Of a stretch of 64,000 nucleotides of DNA, positions 9,246 through 20,590 are shown in pieces. Both the position numbers and the translations under genes were made by a program. How positions within the stretch are numbered: the first letter of the stretch is position 1; every line of letters starts with the position of its first letter. The notes below the pieces were generated by a model, which searched no databases, was not told where the DNA came from, and saw only the letters and a list, made by a program, of their open reading frames with translations. The stretch is from positions 134,361,989 through 134,425,988 of the forward strand of contig CP136068.1 of NCBI GenBank assembly GCA_032622095.1, read 5' to 3'. The DNA comes from Siphonodentalium dalli (lineage: Eukaryota > Mollusca > Scaphopoda > Gadilida > Siphonodentaliidae).

Positions 9246-11911
9246 TGAATGGGCTACCCCTATTGTCCCAGTGGTGAAGAAGAATGGTAAATATATTATA
9301 ATTTGTGGGGATTATAAAGTTACAGTAAATCCAGTTTTGAATGTAGATAGGTATCCAATTCCTCGTATTGAGGAAATTTTCAATCAGTTAGAGGGAGGTC
9401 ACAAAGGTCAAACTTTTACAAAAATTGATCTGGCTAATGCGTATCTTCGATTGAAATGTGATGTAGAGTGTAGTAAGTTATTGACACTCAATACACACAA
9501 GGGTTTATATAAAGTTAATATATTAGCTGTTGGTGTTGCTTCTAGTCCAGCTATTTGGCAAAAGACTATGGGTCAAGTGTTGCAAGGGCTAATGGTGCAC
9601 AGTGTTATTTGGATGATATCTTGGTGACAGGTTCTACCCCTTCTCTTCACAGGGAAAATTTAGAGAATGTATTGATCCGTTTAAAACAATTTGGTTTGCG
9701 AGTAAACAAAATAAAATGTGAATTCAATTTGAAACAAGTAGAATATTTGGGTCATATTATTGACGAAAATGGATTACATCAGTCACCAGAGAAGGAAAGA
9801 GCTATAAATGAAGCACCAATTCCAAAGAATGTAGCACAACTAAGATCTTTCTTAGGATTGTTGAATTATTATGGTAAATTTCTGTCAAATTTGTCAACTG
9901 TGATTGCTCCATTAAATCATCTCTTGTCAAAACAAGTAGAGTGGAATTGGTGTACTGAATGTGACAAAGCTTTTAAAGCAGCAAAGTCATTGATTTTGTC
10001 GTCAAATGTGTTGATACCATATCAAACGGATCTGCCACTTAAAATGGCGTCCGATGCAAGTGCCTATGGCGTTGGCGCTGTAATTTCACATATTATGCCA
10101 AATGGCGATGAACGCCCAATAGCCTTTGCATCCAGATCATTGAGTGTGTCTGAAATCAAGTACGCACAAATCGAAAAAGAAGCGTTAAGTATAATATTTG
10201 GCATAAAGAAGTTCCATCAATATTTATTCAATAGATCATGGGTTTTAATTACAGATCATCAACCTTTAGTATCCATTTTTGGTTCAAAGTCTGCCATTCC
10301 TTCATTAGCCGCAGCTAGATTGCAAAGATGGGCCTTGCTTTTGGCAGCACATGATTATACCATACAACATAGAAACACTAAACAGCATTGTAATGCTGAT
10401 GGTCTTTCTAGGTTGCCATTGGAAAGTTCAGATTATAAAGGCGAAGAATGTGGTCAATTGGATAAAACTTTTGCATTATCTCAAATGGAAGTTTTACCAG
10501 TTACTTCAAAAGTTGTAAAGAAGGAAACACGGAATGATCCAATTCTGTCAAAGGTTGTCGGTAAAGTTTTGTCTGGGTGGTTTCATAATTATGAAAGTGA
10601 ATTAAATCCTTATTATTTGCGTCGAAATGAAATCACCATACAACAGGGTTGTTTAATGTGGGGTATTAGAGTTATCTTACCCGTGTCATTACAGTCTAAG
10701 ATATTGACGGAACTTCATCAAGGCCATGTTGGTATTGTTAGAATGAAATCCTTGGCCAGATCATACGTATGGTGGCCAGGATTAGATAATGATATTGAAA
10801 ATATGGTGAAACAGTGTGATATATGTCAACATAATCAAAGCAATGTAGCAACTGTGCCTTTACATCCATGGATGTGGCCAGAAAAATCTTGACAGAGGAT
10901 TCATGTGGATTGTGCTGGTCCATAATAGTAATTGTGGATGCACATTCCAAATGGCCGGAGGTAATTATGATGAAGAAAACAACTTCTCAGAAAACTATTT
11001 CTGTTTTGCATAAACTTTTCTCACAGCAAGGTTGTCCAGAAATTTTGGTTTCAGATAATGGGCCACAATTTACGTCGGTTGAATTTCAAGAATTCTTACA
11101 AAGTTTTGGTGTGGTTCATGTCAAATCTGCTCCATATCACCCTGCGTCTAACGGCCTTGCTGAACGTTTTGTGCAAACGTTTAAGAATTATATTAAGGCA
11201 GTTGTAAAGGAAGGGAAGTCGGTTCAGTCTAGTTTAAGTAACTTTTTGTTAAGTTATCGTAACACTGTGCATCCAAGTACGAATGAAAGTCCAGCAAAGT
11301 TACTGATGAATCGTCAGCTACGCTGTAAATTGGATTTGGTAAAGCCAAATGTATCAGAAACTGTAAATAGTTTACTTGTGAAACAAGTCTTAAGTAAATC
11401 AAACACACTGAGAAATTATTCTTTTAATGTTGGGGATAAAGTTTTAGTAAGAAACTATTCACCAAAGGCTGAAAAGTGGATTTATGGAGTTATTGTGAAG
11501 AAATTGGGGCCTGTAACTTATAAAGTTGAAGTGGCTAACAATGTAATTTGGAAGCGTCATGCAGATCAAATACGTAGTTATGGTAAATGTGTGGAAACTG
11601 TTGTAACGCATTCAGCGGATAATGATAAAATATATGAACTAATAAATGAACAGTGTAACACAAAGACAAATGAAGTGGTGAGTGAAAGAGCTCTCTCTGA
11701 ACCAGTAGTAACTACAGAGACCAGGGATCCTAAACTGAGTGGTAAAGAAAGTGAGCCAGAAACCAATGTTTCTGGGCATATTTCTGACCAAAGTAGTATT
11801 GTACAGTTACAGGATAGAATCCCTTTAACTTCTGAGTTAAGTTCTGTTTCAGAGAGAAACTATCCAAGGAGGAATACTCGACCACCAAGTAGATTAATTG
11901 AGCAGATGTAG
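9246..11911 (+). pseudogene. Ty3/Gypsy pol (RT, RNase H, integrase), broken
   Basis: Three frames make one pol. The first (9246-9627) has RT phrases VNPVLNVDRYPIP and FTKIDLANAYL (motif A). The second (9555-10892) has YLDDILVTG (motif C), the LRSFLGLLNYYGKF connection, RNase H (ASDASAYGVGAV, TDHQPL, NADGLSRLP) and the integrase HHCC zinc region ending CDIC. The third (10868-11911) has integrase VDAHSKWPEV, SDNGPQF and NGLAERF (core Asp and Glu), then a GPVTYKV box of the GPY/F module. Breaks: a one-base shift near 9590 just before YLDD, a stop near 10890 where a Trp is expected, and a small deletion near 10923 after the first integrase Asp. The long tail from about 11600 is Ser/Thr/Glu rich. 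It cannot encode a working polyprotein. Confidence 0.9.
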
Positions 11912-11982
11912 AAATGTAATACTTAGCAATATATATTATGTGTGTGTGTTTGTTTGTATTGTTTATATGTTTGTTTTGTTGT

Positions 11983-11998
11983 GGGGAAAGAGAGGAAA
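11983..11998 (+). other. Polypurine tract
   Basis: GGGGAAAGAGAGGAAA lies one base before the TG start of the 3' LTR. Both placement and composition fit the plus-strand primer of LTR retroelements. Confidence 0.75.
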
Positions 11999-11999
11999 T

Positions 12000-12155
12000 T
12001 GTCATGTATTGATCTGGGATTCCGTATGTTTGTACTGAGTTTGTGACGTCATCGAGCTGGTTGTATGTTATGAGCTGAATAGAATAAATCGATATCTTTC
12101 ACTTTAAACTTTGTCAACATGTCCAACAATCACATCAGGGACCCAATATGTAACA
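12000..12155 (+). repeat. 3' LTR
   Basis: Starts TGTCATGTATTGATCTGGG like the 5' copy. The end is placed at GTAACA (12155) because it ends in CA, as LTRs do; the true end could be some tens of bases away. Confidence 0.6.
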
Positions 12156-13533
12156 TATTTCTTACGTGTTCTTAGTTCTTATGTGTTATGATTAAAATTG
12201 TCTATGTCTGGCTCAGTTCATATTGTTTTTATCAATACCGAAATAATTACCATTATTGCAAACTCTTGGTGGTCAAAATAAGATAATAGGTGACTAAATA
12301 TAGTTCCGACGATATGTAAAAATAGATGTATCGGTCCGCAAAGTACCATCCTTGTGGCAGTGCTATATCGCAGTGATAACGTTGAGGGCCCTGCATGGAG
12401 TTTACTCATTTATCACAATTCGTGTACACTCAGGGCGGCATGCCATTATATGTTAAAACCACTTACGTGTGTAATCGAAACCGAAACTGGTAGCTTTATT
12501 ATTGATGCCCCAACCAATAAACCAGGTGATTCCCCCATATTAGACTGGTTCGCGAAAGCAGCGATGATTCCGATAAAGCGACCATATAATATCTGTTTGT
12601 GGCAGTGAACCAATCTATATTATACCCAGCGTTGGTTGTAGGAGGAAAACACTACTTTCAACTTTCTAGTATCGTGAGTATAATTTGTGCAAACACTACA
12701 ATTTAGATTGTTTATTGATAATGATCCATGTGTATATAAGTTACCTGTATGTGGTATGCATACAGAAGTATGCGAGGCCTTTTTTCACATGTATTTCTTA
12801 TTTGCGCTGCAGTAGCAACATCCACTGATTTTGAAAACATTCATATTTGTGTTTCTGTCCTGTTATGTTGAGTAGGGATTAATAATGGATGAAGCATTTA
12901 TGAGCAGTGCGGGCTTTTTCCCAAAGTTGATCAACAGGTCACGGTTAATGGCATATCATGAGTGCGCAGGACGCAAATTTTCAACGTTCCGAAAAGTGAC
13001 TAATTCCCAAACGCTGAATATTTCCCTCACAATCGGGAATGAGTTTTCTGTCATACTATGACATTGTGGCAAGAGAACTAAAGTCAGCCTTGAATATGTT
13101 TCAAGAAATTCTGGAGCCAAAACAATGTTTCAAATTTTCTATCTTGTTGTCCACATAACCCAACAAAACCACACTATTAGAAGCCTCATTGTAATGGCTA
13201 TAAGCACTATATTGAATTTGAGTATCAAGAGTAATTATGCTATGGGTGTTGGGACGATGAGGTCAATCGCTTCCTTCCCGACACCCTCTGGCGAGAAGCT
13301 TCGAGAAATGTAAAACTACACTTGATAAATAAACTTGTCCTGATGTAACTAAGACATTTAAGCCTAGATCATTGTGTGCAACTGTCTCAAACATTAATGT
13401 GACTATCAATGGCTAGAAAATAGCTGTCATCAGTGCATCAAGCCAATCAGTTAACTATTTGCATGTATATCAACGCAGGTGGTCTGTCACTCTCACAAGA
13501 AGTATTCAATTATGGTAAAGTGGTTGCTTGTCA
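12156..13533. other. No gene seen; MITE fragment
   Basis: Mostly unassigned AT-rich DNA. At 12396-12456 is an internal fragment of the MITE family seen at 5925 (TTTATCACAATTCGTGTACA). Frames of about 60-85 codons show no motif. Confidence 0.45.
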
Positions 13534-13857
13534 TCTATATAATAAAAGAGTAGGATATGTCTGTCTATCCGGATTTTTCTTCCAAATTGTGGTGACTCGG
13601 GGTAACCTGGCGGATGTTATAATGGCGTTAGTTTTTCAAAATTCAGTCTAAAAAGAAATAATTTAAAAACAAAACTGTTTTTTATTATTTTAAATCAAAG
13701 TGTTTAAGCGATCAAATGTGCTTGAAGCGCACAAAGGGGCAGCCACTGATTAAGACTATATATGTCTAAGATCAAAATGTGCGCGAAGTCACACAATGGG
13801 GCCAGATGTCCACCCAACGCCGAATATAGGCTCCCGAAGGGAGGCTGTTTCAACTAG
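13534..13857 (+). mobile_element. Compact non-autonomous Helitron
   Basis: 324 bases with canonical ends. It begins TCTATATAATAAAAGAG, preceded by A at 13533. It ends with a hairpin CTCCC-GAA-GGGAG at 13831-13843, about 10 bases before CTAG (13854-13857), and the next base is T. This is the A|TC...CTRR|T arrangement of Helitron insertion. It has no coding capacity. Confidence 0.8.
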
Positions 13858-15240
13858 TTTAGTATAATAGAAGTTGCTCCAGTAGACTAACACAAGTGGT
13901 ATGGAATATGTTAGATAATGTGCTGGTTGACACTTGACAGACTAATCAGGGAATTATGGAATTGAGAGTATCCCGCACAACGACCTCGGATTGCAGATAT
14001 CAGCAATTTATAAAATATTTGTTTCCAATTGCAGCCTGGTAAATATCTTCCCTGTGTATTTATTTTCAAAATATGACAACTCTAGTTGAATTGGAGCTTA
14101 ATAACAGATATGTCATGGATATGTCTACAAAATGTCAACCGTAAGTCGAAAGTCAAGCTTACGTTTACTGTCCTGAAATGTTAACAGCCAAGCAGCTAAA
14201 ACACATGTTCGGTTCATGTAATAGCTTGCAGGGAAAAATGATATCTCACTGGATATGCAGGGGACATGTATTTGTAAAATTGGATGCATACACCTTATAC
14301 TAGTATTGTATGTGCACCTATCGGCTTCTGATGACTTACTGAATATTTGTCCACTGCATCGATGCATTATAATTACCAATTAGCAGTATGGAATTTGACC
14401 ACCCGCTTATATAGGGCGTTCACTTGTATACAAGAGTTACGACACTTTGTTCAATTTTGGGCTAAATTTTCGTCTCCAGACAAGTTCAATTCTGGGTTCA
14501 TTTTAACAGAGTTACGGACCTTTCTAGACCATGAACTTAAAGTTTGGTTTGCTTCAAAGAGGGTGGGGACTGCAGTTGGAAATTCCAAGGTGGTCAACCT
14601 ATCCGAACGAAGACCTCCTATATAGCCGCTGTAAGCGCATTACGGTGTTCTCGTGACGTGCCATGAGACCCCGCCCCGATTCAATGAGTGCATAACGGTC
14701 TGCCAATGGACACTTTTTGTCAAGGGGAAGTATGGTGTATTATTATGACAAAAGTGGAGAGATGTTCAATTTTGTATAAGAAATTCACTAATAGCTATTA
14801 ATCAAACTGACTCAATGCCTACTCTGAAATTTTGGATGGCGGTCATCTTGACGTCTTAAATAAAACCAATCGCGACGCACATAACTGTGCCTAATGACTA
14901 TTTTTCTATGCCTGAGACATCACGCAACATCACTAGCATAGTCGCTAGCATAGTCGCTATATTTCTTCACAAAATTCAATCGGGAGTACATGTAGTGCAC
15001 ACATATGTTCATTAAGCTTCCACTTGAAACCGATCCTCACACATATATAATCTACGCCACAAACCTCTTGGCCAGAATGTCACGAGACAAAATTGTCAAC
15101 AACCTTGTTTACTACTATTCGCAAGTGGTAACATTTAATACATGAGATATATCAATAGATATTAATTGTTTGTTTCCTCAAATCAATAGACCTCTTAGAC
15201 AGAATGTAGACGTGGTTTCGTGGTAAGTCGTGAGAACACC
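13858..15240. other. No gene seen
   Basis: AT-rich DNA with short frames only. Near 14940 a short direct repeat (GTCGCTAGCATA) occurs. Confidence 0.45.
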
Positions 15241-16060
15241 CAGTTCGAGTTATTTGATCTACAAGTATTACCGATTCTCACATACGGATGTGAAATTTGG
15301 GGCTTCGGTAATAACGATATACTTTAAAATATTCACAGAAAATTCATTAACATATTTTGAAACATTAAACCGTCAACACAAAACTTCATGATCTATGGCG
15401 AAAGCGGAAGATCACCGATTGACGTAACAATTCATTTCAGAATGGTGAAGTATTCGGCTAAAATAATGAACATGGATGGAAGTAGATACTGTAAAAACCT
15501 ATACATATAAAATTCTCTGCCTAGCTTTTTGTGGATAAGAAAGATCGGACTTATTCTGATAAATTGTGGTCAGGGACACCTTCTACAAACTGATCACCTG
15601 TCGTTTCCCGAAACAATCTTAGAGTATGTGAAATGTAGTCTGATTAGCAAATACAGAGATAGTTGGCAACACGACTTAGACCTATCAAGTAAAATATATC
15701 GCATATTCAAGCATGACATTAACTTTGAAGAATATTTGAATAAACTGCATCACAGAAATAGAACCACATTGTGTACCATTTCGCACAAGCAATCATAGAT
15801 TACCAATTGAAACCAGCCGATGGTCTTGCCACACTGGATGCGATGATATGTGTACCATTTGCGATAATGGTGACGAATTTCATTATTTGTTTGAATGTAA
15901 GAAATTTACCGAACAACGTACATGTATTTGCCAAGAGAGTGTCTGCGCCGACAACATCTTAATCACCATCATCATATTATGAATGATATTCTGAATATGA
16001 CGGATTTAGCTCCCTTGCGAAGATTATGTGCTTTTATCCGTATTTTTAATCAGGGGGTTC
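15241..16060 (+). pseudogene. LINE C-terminal fossil
   Basis: Plus-strand remnant. At about 15255-15290 it translates to LFDLQVLPILTYGCEIWGFG, then phrases resembling HRKFI and YGESGRSPIDVTI, then an MVKYSAKIMNMDG-like segment. This is the post-RT region of a widespread invertebrate LINE type. The open frame 15529-15798 continues it; stops and shifts occur throughout. A TTG-repeat tail begins about 15 bases after coding similarity ends near 16055. The clade is not resolved. Confidence 0.6.
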
Positions 16061-16208
16061 CCTAACGTGAAATTGTTGTTATTGTTGTTGTTGTTGTTGA
16101 TGGCGTTGTTGCTGTCGTTGATGATCATTATGATGGTGATGGTGTATACGACGACGGTGATGACGATGCAAGTGCCGATGGATCTCACGACGATGACAGA
16201 GGAGATGG

Positions 16209-16272
<64 letters not shown>

Positions 16273-16740
16273 AAAGGTGACGATGATGATGATGATGGTG
16301 ATGATGATGATATTGACATGGTGATGATGTTAATAAATGAATATGGTGATGATGATGATGATCATCATCATCATCACCATGACGATGGCGATGTCGCTGA
16401 TATGATGATGATGGTGGTGGTGGTGATGAAATGATTATTATAAATGGTGATGATGGTGGTGGAGGTGGTAGCGATGATATCGGGTAAATATGGTCACTGA
16501 TGATGTTGACGATGATGATCGGATAATGATTATGATGATGATAATGTTGATGGTGAAGTTGGTGGTGATGATGATGGTGGGTACATATGGTGGGGGGTAA
16601 CGACTATGATGATGGTGATTAAGATGGTTATGTTGATGACGATTATGACTGAGAAGATGGGAGTGGTAGTAGTGGTTGTGGTGATCGACGAGGATGGTAG
16701 TGGTAGAAAAATGATAATGCTGCTAACATGAAGACGAATT
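16061..16740 (+). repeat. TTG / GAT microsatellite-rich tract
   Basis: Starts as TTG repeats directly after the LINE fossil and becomes a long, partly pure GAT/ATG tract (16204-16274 is almost perfect), then imperfect GATGGT-type sequence to about 16740. The ORFs here are runs of Met or Ser/Thr and are artefacts. Confidence 0.9.
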
Positions 16741-17463
16741 TGTTCTGCAAAAGTCACTATAAGTATTTATACCCAGTTAGATTGATCAGGCTGCATGTCA
16801 ACCGGAGAGTCTATATATAGTATGTACATACATGCATATTCCATGTTTCACTCTATTTATCTTTTGTATATTATCTCCATTTATATTTCTCAATATCCAT
16901 TTATGTACATTGGATCAGAGAAAAAAAGCATATATACACCGTAATGCTTAAAATGGCGGGTGGGGGGGGGGGTTGGAGAGGAGATGATATATTTGGAATC
17001 TCTCTTTGACAGAGACTAAACTTTATAAAATCGAGACATTCCATTTGCACAATTATATAACTGGTACATCAATGCTTTAAATGGTAAGCATGTCTATCAT
17101 TATCAGGAATACAATATATGTGAGAGCGTTCATCGATAGATGTTGCTATATATAACAATACTAGCCATTGATTTTATCAATGTTCGTTAACCAAATATCT
17201 AAATATCGAACCGATCAGAAAGATTTGTTGATTATATTTCCAATTCTGTTTTTAAATGCTATTTTCAATACAAAAGCAGACTTTCCCCCGCTGATTTTAA
17301 GTAATATTTCATCGAGATGATGCCTGATTATCATATGAAAAGTAAAATATTTCAAAGGTATTCGCACCATATGCGCCTTTTATGCCCCGGTTCGCATTTT
17401 TGCAAAATTTGATAGGCCCCAGTGCGCATCTTGAATAGCTCTAGCAACCGTAATATATATATA

Positions 17464-17506
<43 letters not shown>

Positions 17507-17785
17507 CTATATATATATGTATGTGTATGTATACGTATGCATATATATGTATATACTGACACGGTATGGAAAGTATACACTGACACGGTATGGAAACACT
17601 TGTCCCTTGGACACTCCATACATATATGGTGTGGCCATCCAGATACATGTACCTATAGTGTGCGTGGTGTGACATGGAATTTGATCTCCACGCCCTATTC
17701 AATTCCCGTGCAATTATGAAGAATCAATTGGGGGCGGGTCATAAGAATAAGTTTGTTTTCCCTTATATTTCTATTTTCCTGGAAG
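16741..17785. other. No gene seen; TA microsatellite
   Basis: Contains a nearly pure TA tract at about 17450-17520. A short direct repeat (TACTGACACGGTATGGAAA) sits at about 17553 and 17577. No coding sequence is recognised. Confidence 0.6.
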
Positions 17786-18495
17786 TTAATCATTATATTC
17801 ATGTATATTCTTTTGTAAAATCTTCATTTTGACATGGAGGAATAAAAGATATATATATATTTCTCCTCGACTGGAGCGTTTACACGATTCATGCCATTGT
17901 TGAATATATTGATCAGTCAGTTTCTGTTTCATCAGCGATATGGTTATATTTAAATCAATAGCGGGATTCTGTCCGATCCACATATATGATAACCTACAAT
18001 CATTTAAAATGCTCTTCACTTTCCTCAGCCAATGTGTGTAAAATCCATCAGTTTCGGATATCATGAGGGCAGGGCGAGAGAATTAACTGATCCGTTCCAA
18101 CGCTTGATCCAATAGCTAATTATCCTCACCTTAATGGTGACATCGAGGGAGTATCGTCCCAATTCACCGTATACCATGAAGCTGTGAGTGGTGGATCTCA
18201 AGTGTAGCAACATTTAAAAAAAATTCAAATGCATCCTTTCTATGATGGAGTTGTCTCCCGCTCCCCATATTTCTGAACAATAAATCAGAATGGGTGAAAC
18301 CATAGTGTCAAATAATCGCAGATCGATAGTTTGTGTACATGTCCGATTATGAAGACTTCATACATTGAATGAGTAGCCTTTCTAACTGCAGCGCGTTTAG
18401 CTTCTGTAAATGACCTATTTCTGGAAAGAGGTATACCCAAATAGTTGAATGAGCTATCCACTTCTAGATTAATATTATTGAATGAAAAGCCAAGA
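17786..18495 (-). pseudogene. LINE C-terminal fossil, same type as at 15.2 kb
   Basis: Minus strand. Near 18490 it translates to a segment ending FNYLGIPLSRNRSFTEAKRA, then LFDTMVSPILIYCSEIWGAG near 18300-18240. The frame 18064-17786 has WLRKVKSILNDCRLSYMW and LTDQYIQQWHESCKRSSRG. These are consecutive parts of the post-RT region of an invertebrate LINE clade. Stops and shifts separate them. The RT catalytic core is missing. Confidence 0.7.
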
Positions 18496-19530
18496 TGTTT
18501 GGGTTGTCGCCCCCGTGAGAAGTAAACTACTTATAAATACTATTGTAGGATTTTGTGATTTTTATGTTAAGAATTCAAAATTTTCTCACACCGTGCCAAA
18601 CTATGATCGGATTTTCAGATCTGTAACTTTTCTTACACTGGTAGAACCATGGTCCGCCCAGTGCATGGTCACAAGTCTACTCGGATCCAGTCAGAATAGG
18701 CTATCACCCAAGCCTGTGAGGGAACAACTGAGGCGGATGCAAATCGAATTATCCAAAGTTATGAGTCCCCCCCCCCACAACGGAAATCCCCAAACTATAC
18801 GTTTCCTGTTCGCCATGTTTATTTTTAATACCACGCGGTGTTATATATATAGGCTTATTGGCGCAATATAATGTTATCCCGGCCGCGTTGAATTCGACTA
18901 TTAAATTGTTAAAAAGGCACAACGCTCTCGTTTATAAAATAAACTGGACCTGATTTCTTTCAGACTTTCACAAGTTCAGAGCAAAATACCACATATTATA
19001 AAATCAAATCCACTCCTCAAACTATTAACAAGGGGGTTTCGTCGCTAATACAAACAAGGGTCTTTCGTCGATTGGATGTCAAAGGCCATATCTTCTCACT
19101 AAAGTTTACGTTTTAGAATTGATATAAAATTTAGAAATTGTTTTTATTTGAATAACCGTTCCATTGATAAATACAGTATACCATTTCAGCCGTTTTGACA
19201 AAAACCCTCATGAACGCTTTGTGGCCTTTTACAAAATCATTTAGATTCGTCTTGAATTAAATTCGACGTTTTTTCAACGGACGAATTTAGAATTAAACTC
19301 GAGTTTAGTTGGAATTGAATTCGACTCGTCGGTATTGCGACGTTTGTTTCAATACCGCACAAAGTCACACCAGAAATATTTGCAACTGTCACGGTAACTT
19401 TTGCTGCGGAAATTATAATGGAAATGTCCATTCAAAATTACCGTAGTCACTTGTACATGTAGTCAATTGACCTCCTTATGGATATAAAATGTTTTATTCC
19501 AAAATACCATCGGATGGCAAACAGTTTATT
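18496..19530. other. No gene seen
   Basis: A 129-codon plus frame at 18482-18871 has no recognisable motif and overlaps the LINE fossil start, so it is probably chance. Around 19250-19330 AATTCGAC phrases recur in both orientations. Confidence 0.4.
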
Positions 19531-19821
19531 TCACAAGAATCGTAATATTTCCCAACAATTCAATTGGTGAAGTGCGAAAGACGGACAATGCGGACCGGTA
19601 CTATTACTGTCAGGTAATTCAGGGTAATTGATCCCATACAATAGGCCATTCTTTGTGTGGCTGCTCCCAGTGACAACATAATTGTTCGTCATATGCCTGG
19701 TGATTGCCAACTGAGTTTGATCATCAAAACAATCTCCACACAAATCGATTAAAACCCGCAAACAACAGCACCAAATTGAAAGCAGAGAAGACGTATTCGC
19801 CAGTGTCCTGTGTGACCCCAT
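19531..19821 (-). CDS. Possible exon/ORF of unknown function, divergent from 19962
   Basis: A 96-codon frame starting ATGGGGTCACACAGG just beside a TGACGTCA site. It is Cys-rich near the start (IWCCCLRVLIDLCGDCFDD) and has no family match that I know. It may be the first exon of a host gene transcribed leftwards from the shared promoter at 19822-19961, or chance. Kept only because its position relative to the promoter-like block is suggestive. Confidence 0.22.
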   Translation of the reverse strand: MGSHRTLANTSSLLSIWCCCLRVLIDLCGDCFDDQTQLAITRHMTNNYVVTGSSHTKNGLLYGINYPELPDSNSTGPHCPSFALHQLNCWEILRFL

Positions 19822-19961
19822 GTGACGTCACGCACCAGAGTTGACTGGGTTCACGGTGACGCCGTTTTCGTTTCAGGCGCGTTTTCTGGGCGACGTCATA
19901 CTGGAAATTTCAATTCGCTCTTTGCTTAGGTTGTTGCTTTGCGATCGTTTTGAGGGGATAA
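19822..19961. promoter_or_regulatory. Promoter-like block with CRE-type sites
   Basis: A perfect TGACGTCA at 19823-19830, a GACGTCA at about 19893, and locally raised GC/CpG content in an AT-rich region. The block lies between two diverging candidate start codons. No TATA box is obvious. Inference only. Confidence 0.3.
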
Positions 19962-20266
19962 ATGACTGATTTAGAACAAAAAGATGTGGATTTTGCAGGT
20001 TGCGTCTATCTCTTTAACAACTAATATCATTAAGAAAGGAATTTATAACAAATCCAGTTCACAAATTAGGGAATTAGTGCAGCCATATCTATTCACAGAC
20101 AATGAAGAAATCTGTCCCAGTACAGGAGTTCCATATATTCTGCAGAACTCTCTCGGCTTTCCATAGATAAAGCCTCACCTTCACTCACAAATTTGTTTAC
20201 ATTTAACGCTTTCAAGAGTCGGTACAAGAACTCCAACAAAGTGATCCAGATTATTTGGATAATGTG
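19962..20266 (+). CDS. Candidate first two coding exons of an unidentified host gene
   Basis: Exon 1, 19962-19998, starts ATGACTGATTTAGAAC and reads MTDLEQKDVDFA, ending in phase 1 at CAG|GT. Exon 2, 20217-20266, follows an AG acceptor, restores the phase and reads ESVQELQQSDPDYLDNV, ending at a strong GTGAGT donor. The joined peptide is acidic and coherent, and the phases agree. I do not recognise the family. The 9.8-kb transposon starts 308 bases after the second donor, so if real it lies in the next intron. The first donor (GTTGCG) is weak, and no further exon could be linked. Confidence 0.33.
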
Positions 20267-20470
20267 GTGAGTAATTCATCAAGTCTCAATTGAGAATATT
20301 ACTATGATACATGTACATGGATAGTATAATAGTTTGAATATGTACTAATTTCAACATTTTTAATATGTAAATTGTAATTGATATATTTTTAATTTTGGAA
20401 TTGAACTTGAAGCAGACGGCAATTTGAACTCATTCACAGAAATGTCCTTCACTCTATTAACTATGTAAAG

Positions 20471-20565
20471 GATAATGTTCGAAGCAGAGGGAATTCGGTA
20501 AAAGAATAGACGAGGGCTTGCCCGAGTCTATTCTTTACCGAATTCCCGACGCTGAGAATATTATC
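20471..20565. repeat. Short fold-back repeat
   Basis: A 95-base near-palindrome: GATAATGTTC at the left mirrors GAATATTATC at the right. Inner arms GGGAATTCGGTAAAAGAATA (from 20490) and its near-complement (ending 20547) meet around GAGGGCTTGCCCGAG. It ends 4 bases before the TTAA target of the large transposon. Confidence 0.75.
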
Positions 20566-20573
20566 TGACTTAA

Positions 20574-20590
20574 GGGGATGGCCAAGTCTG
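20574..20590 (+). repeat. Left terminal inverted repeat of the TTAA transposon
   Basis: GGGGATGGCCAAGTCTG, directly after TTAA (20570-20573). It is the exact reverse complement of 30364-30380; similarity stops after 17 bases. Confidence 0.9.

Larger units (their letters stand above)
9147..12155 (+). mobile_element. Internally deleted Ty3/Gypsy (Mag-like) retrotransposon
   Basis: Two similar LTR segments (from 9147 and from 12000) flank a pol gene on the plus strand. gag, protease, the primer-binding site and the RT N terminus are missing: LTR sequence passes into RT within about 10 bases of 9237. Pol is also broken by a frameshift, a nonsense codon and a small deletion. A purine tract precedes the 3' LTR. 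The lineage call rests on the RT phrase around DYKVTVNP and LAARLQRWALLLAA, which I associate with the Mag group. A clean target duplication could not be read because the 3' LTR limit is uncertain. Confidence 0.82.

Noticed and set aside
9147-12155. Intact retrovirus-like element
   Set aside because: No gag, protease or env; pol is broken in three places.
16028-16324. ORF of almost pure Met
   Set aside because: Translation of the GAT/ATG microsatellite.
18482-18871. 129-codon plus ORF
   Set aside because: No recognisable motif, overlaps a LINE fossil on the other strand, and composition is not protein-like at the end.
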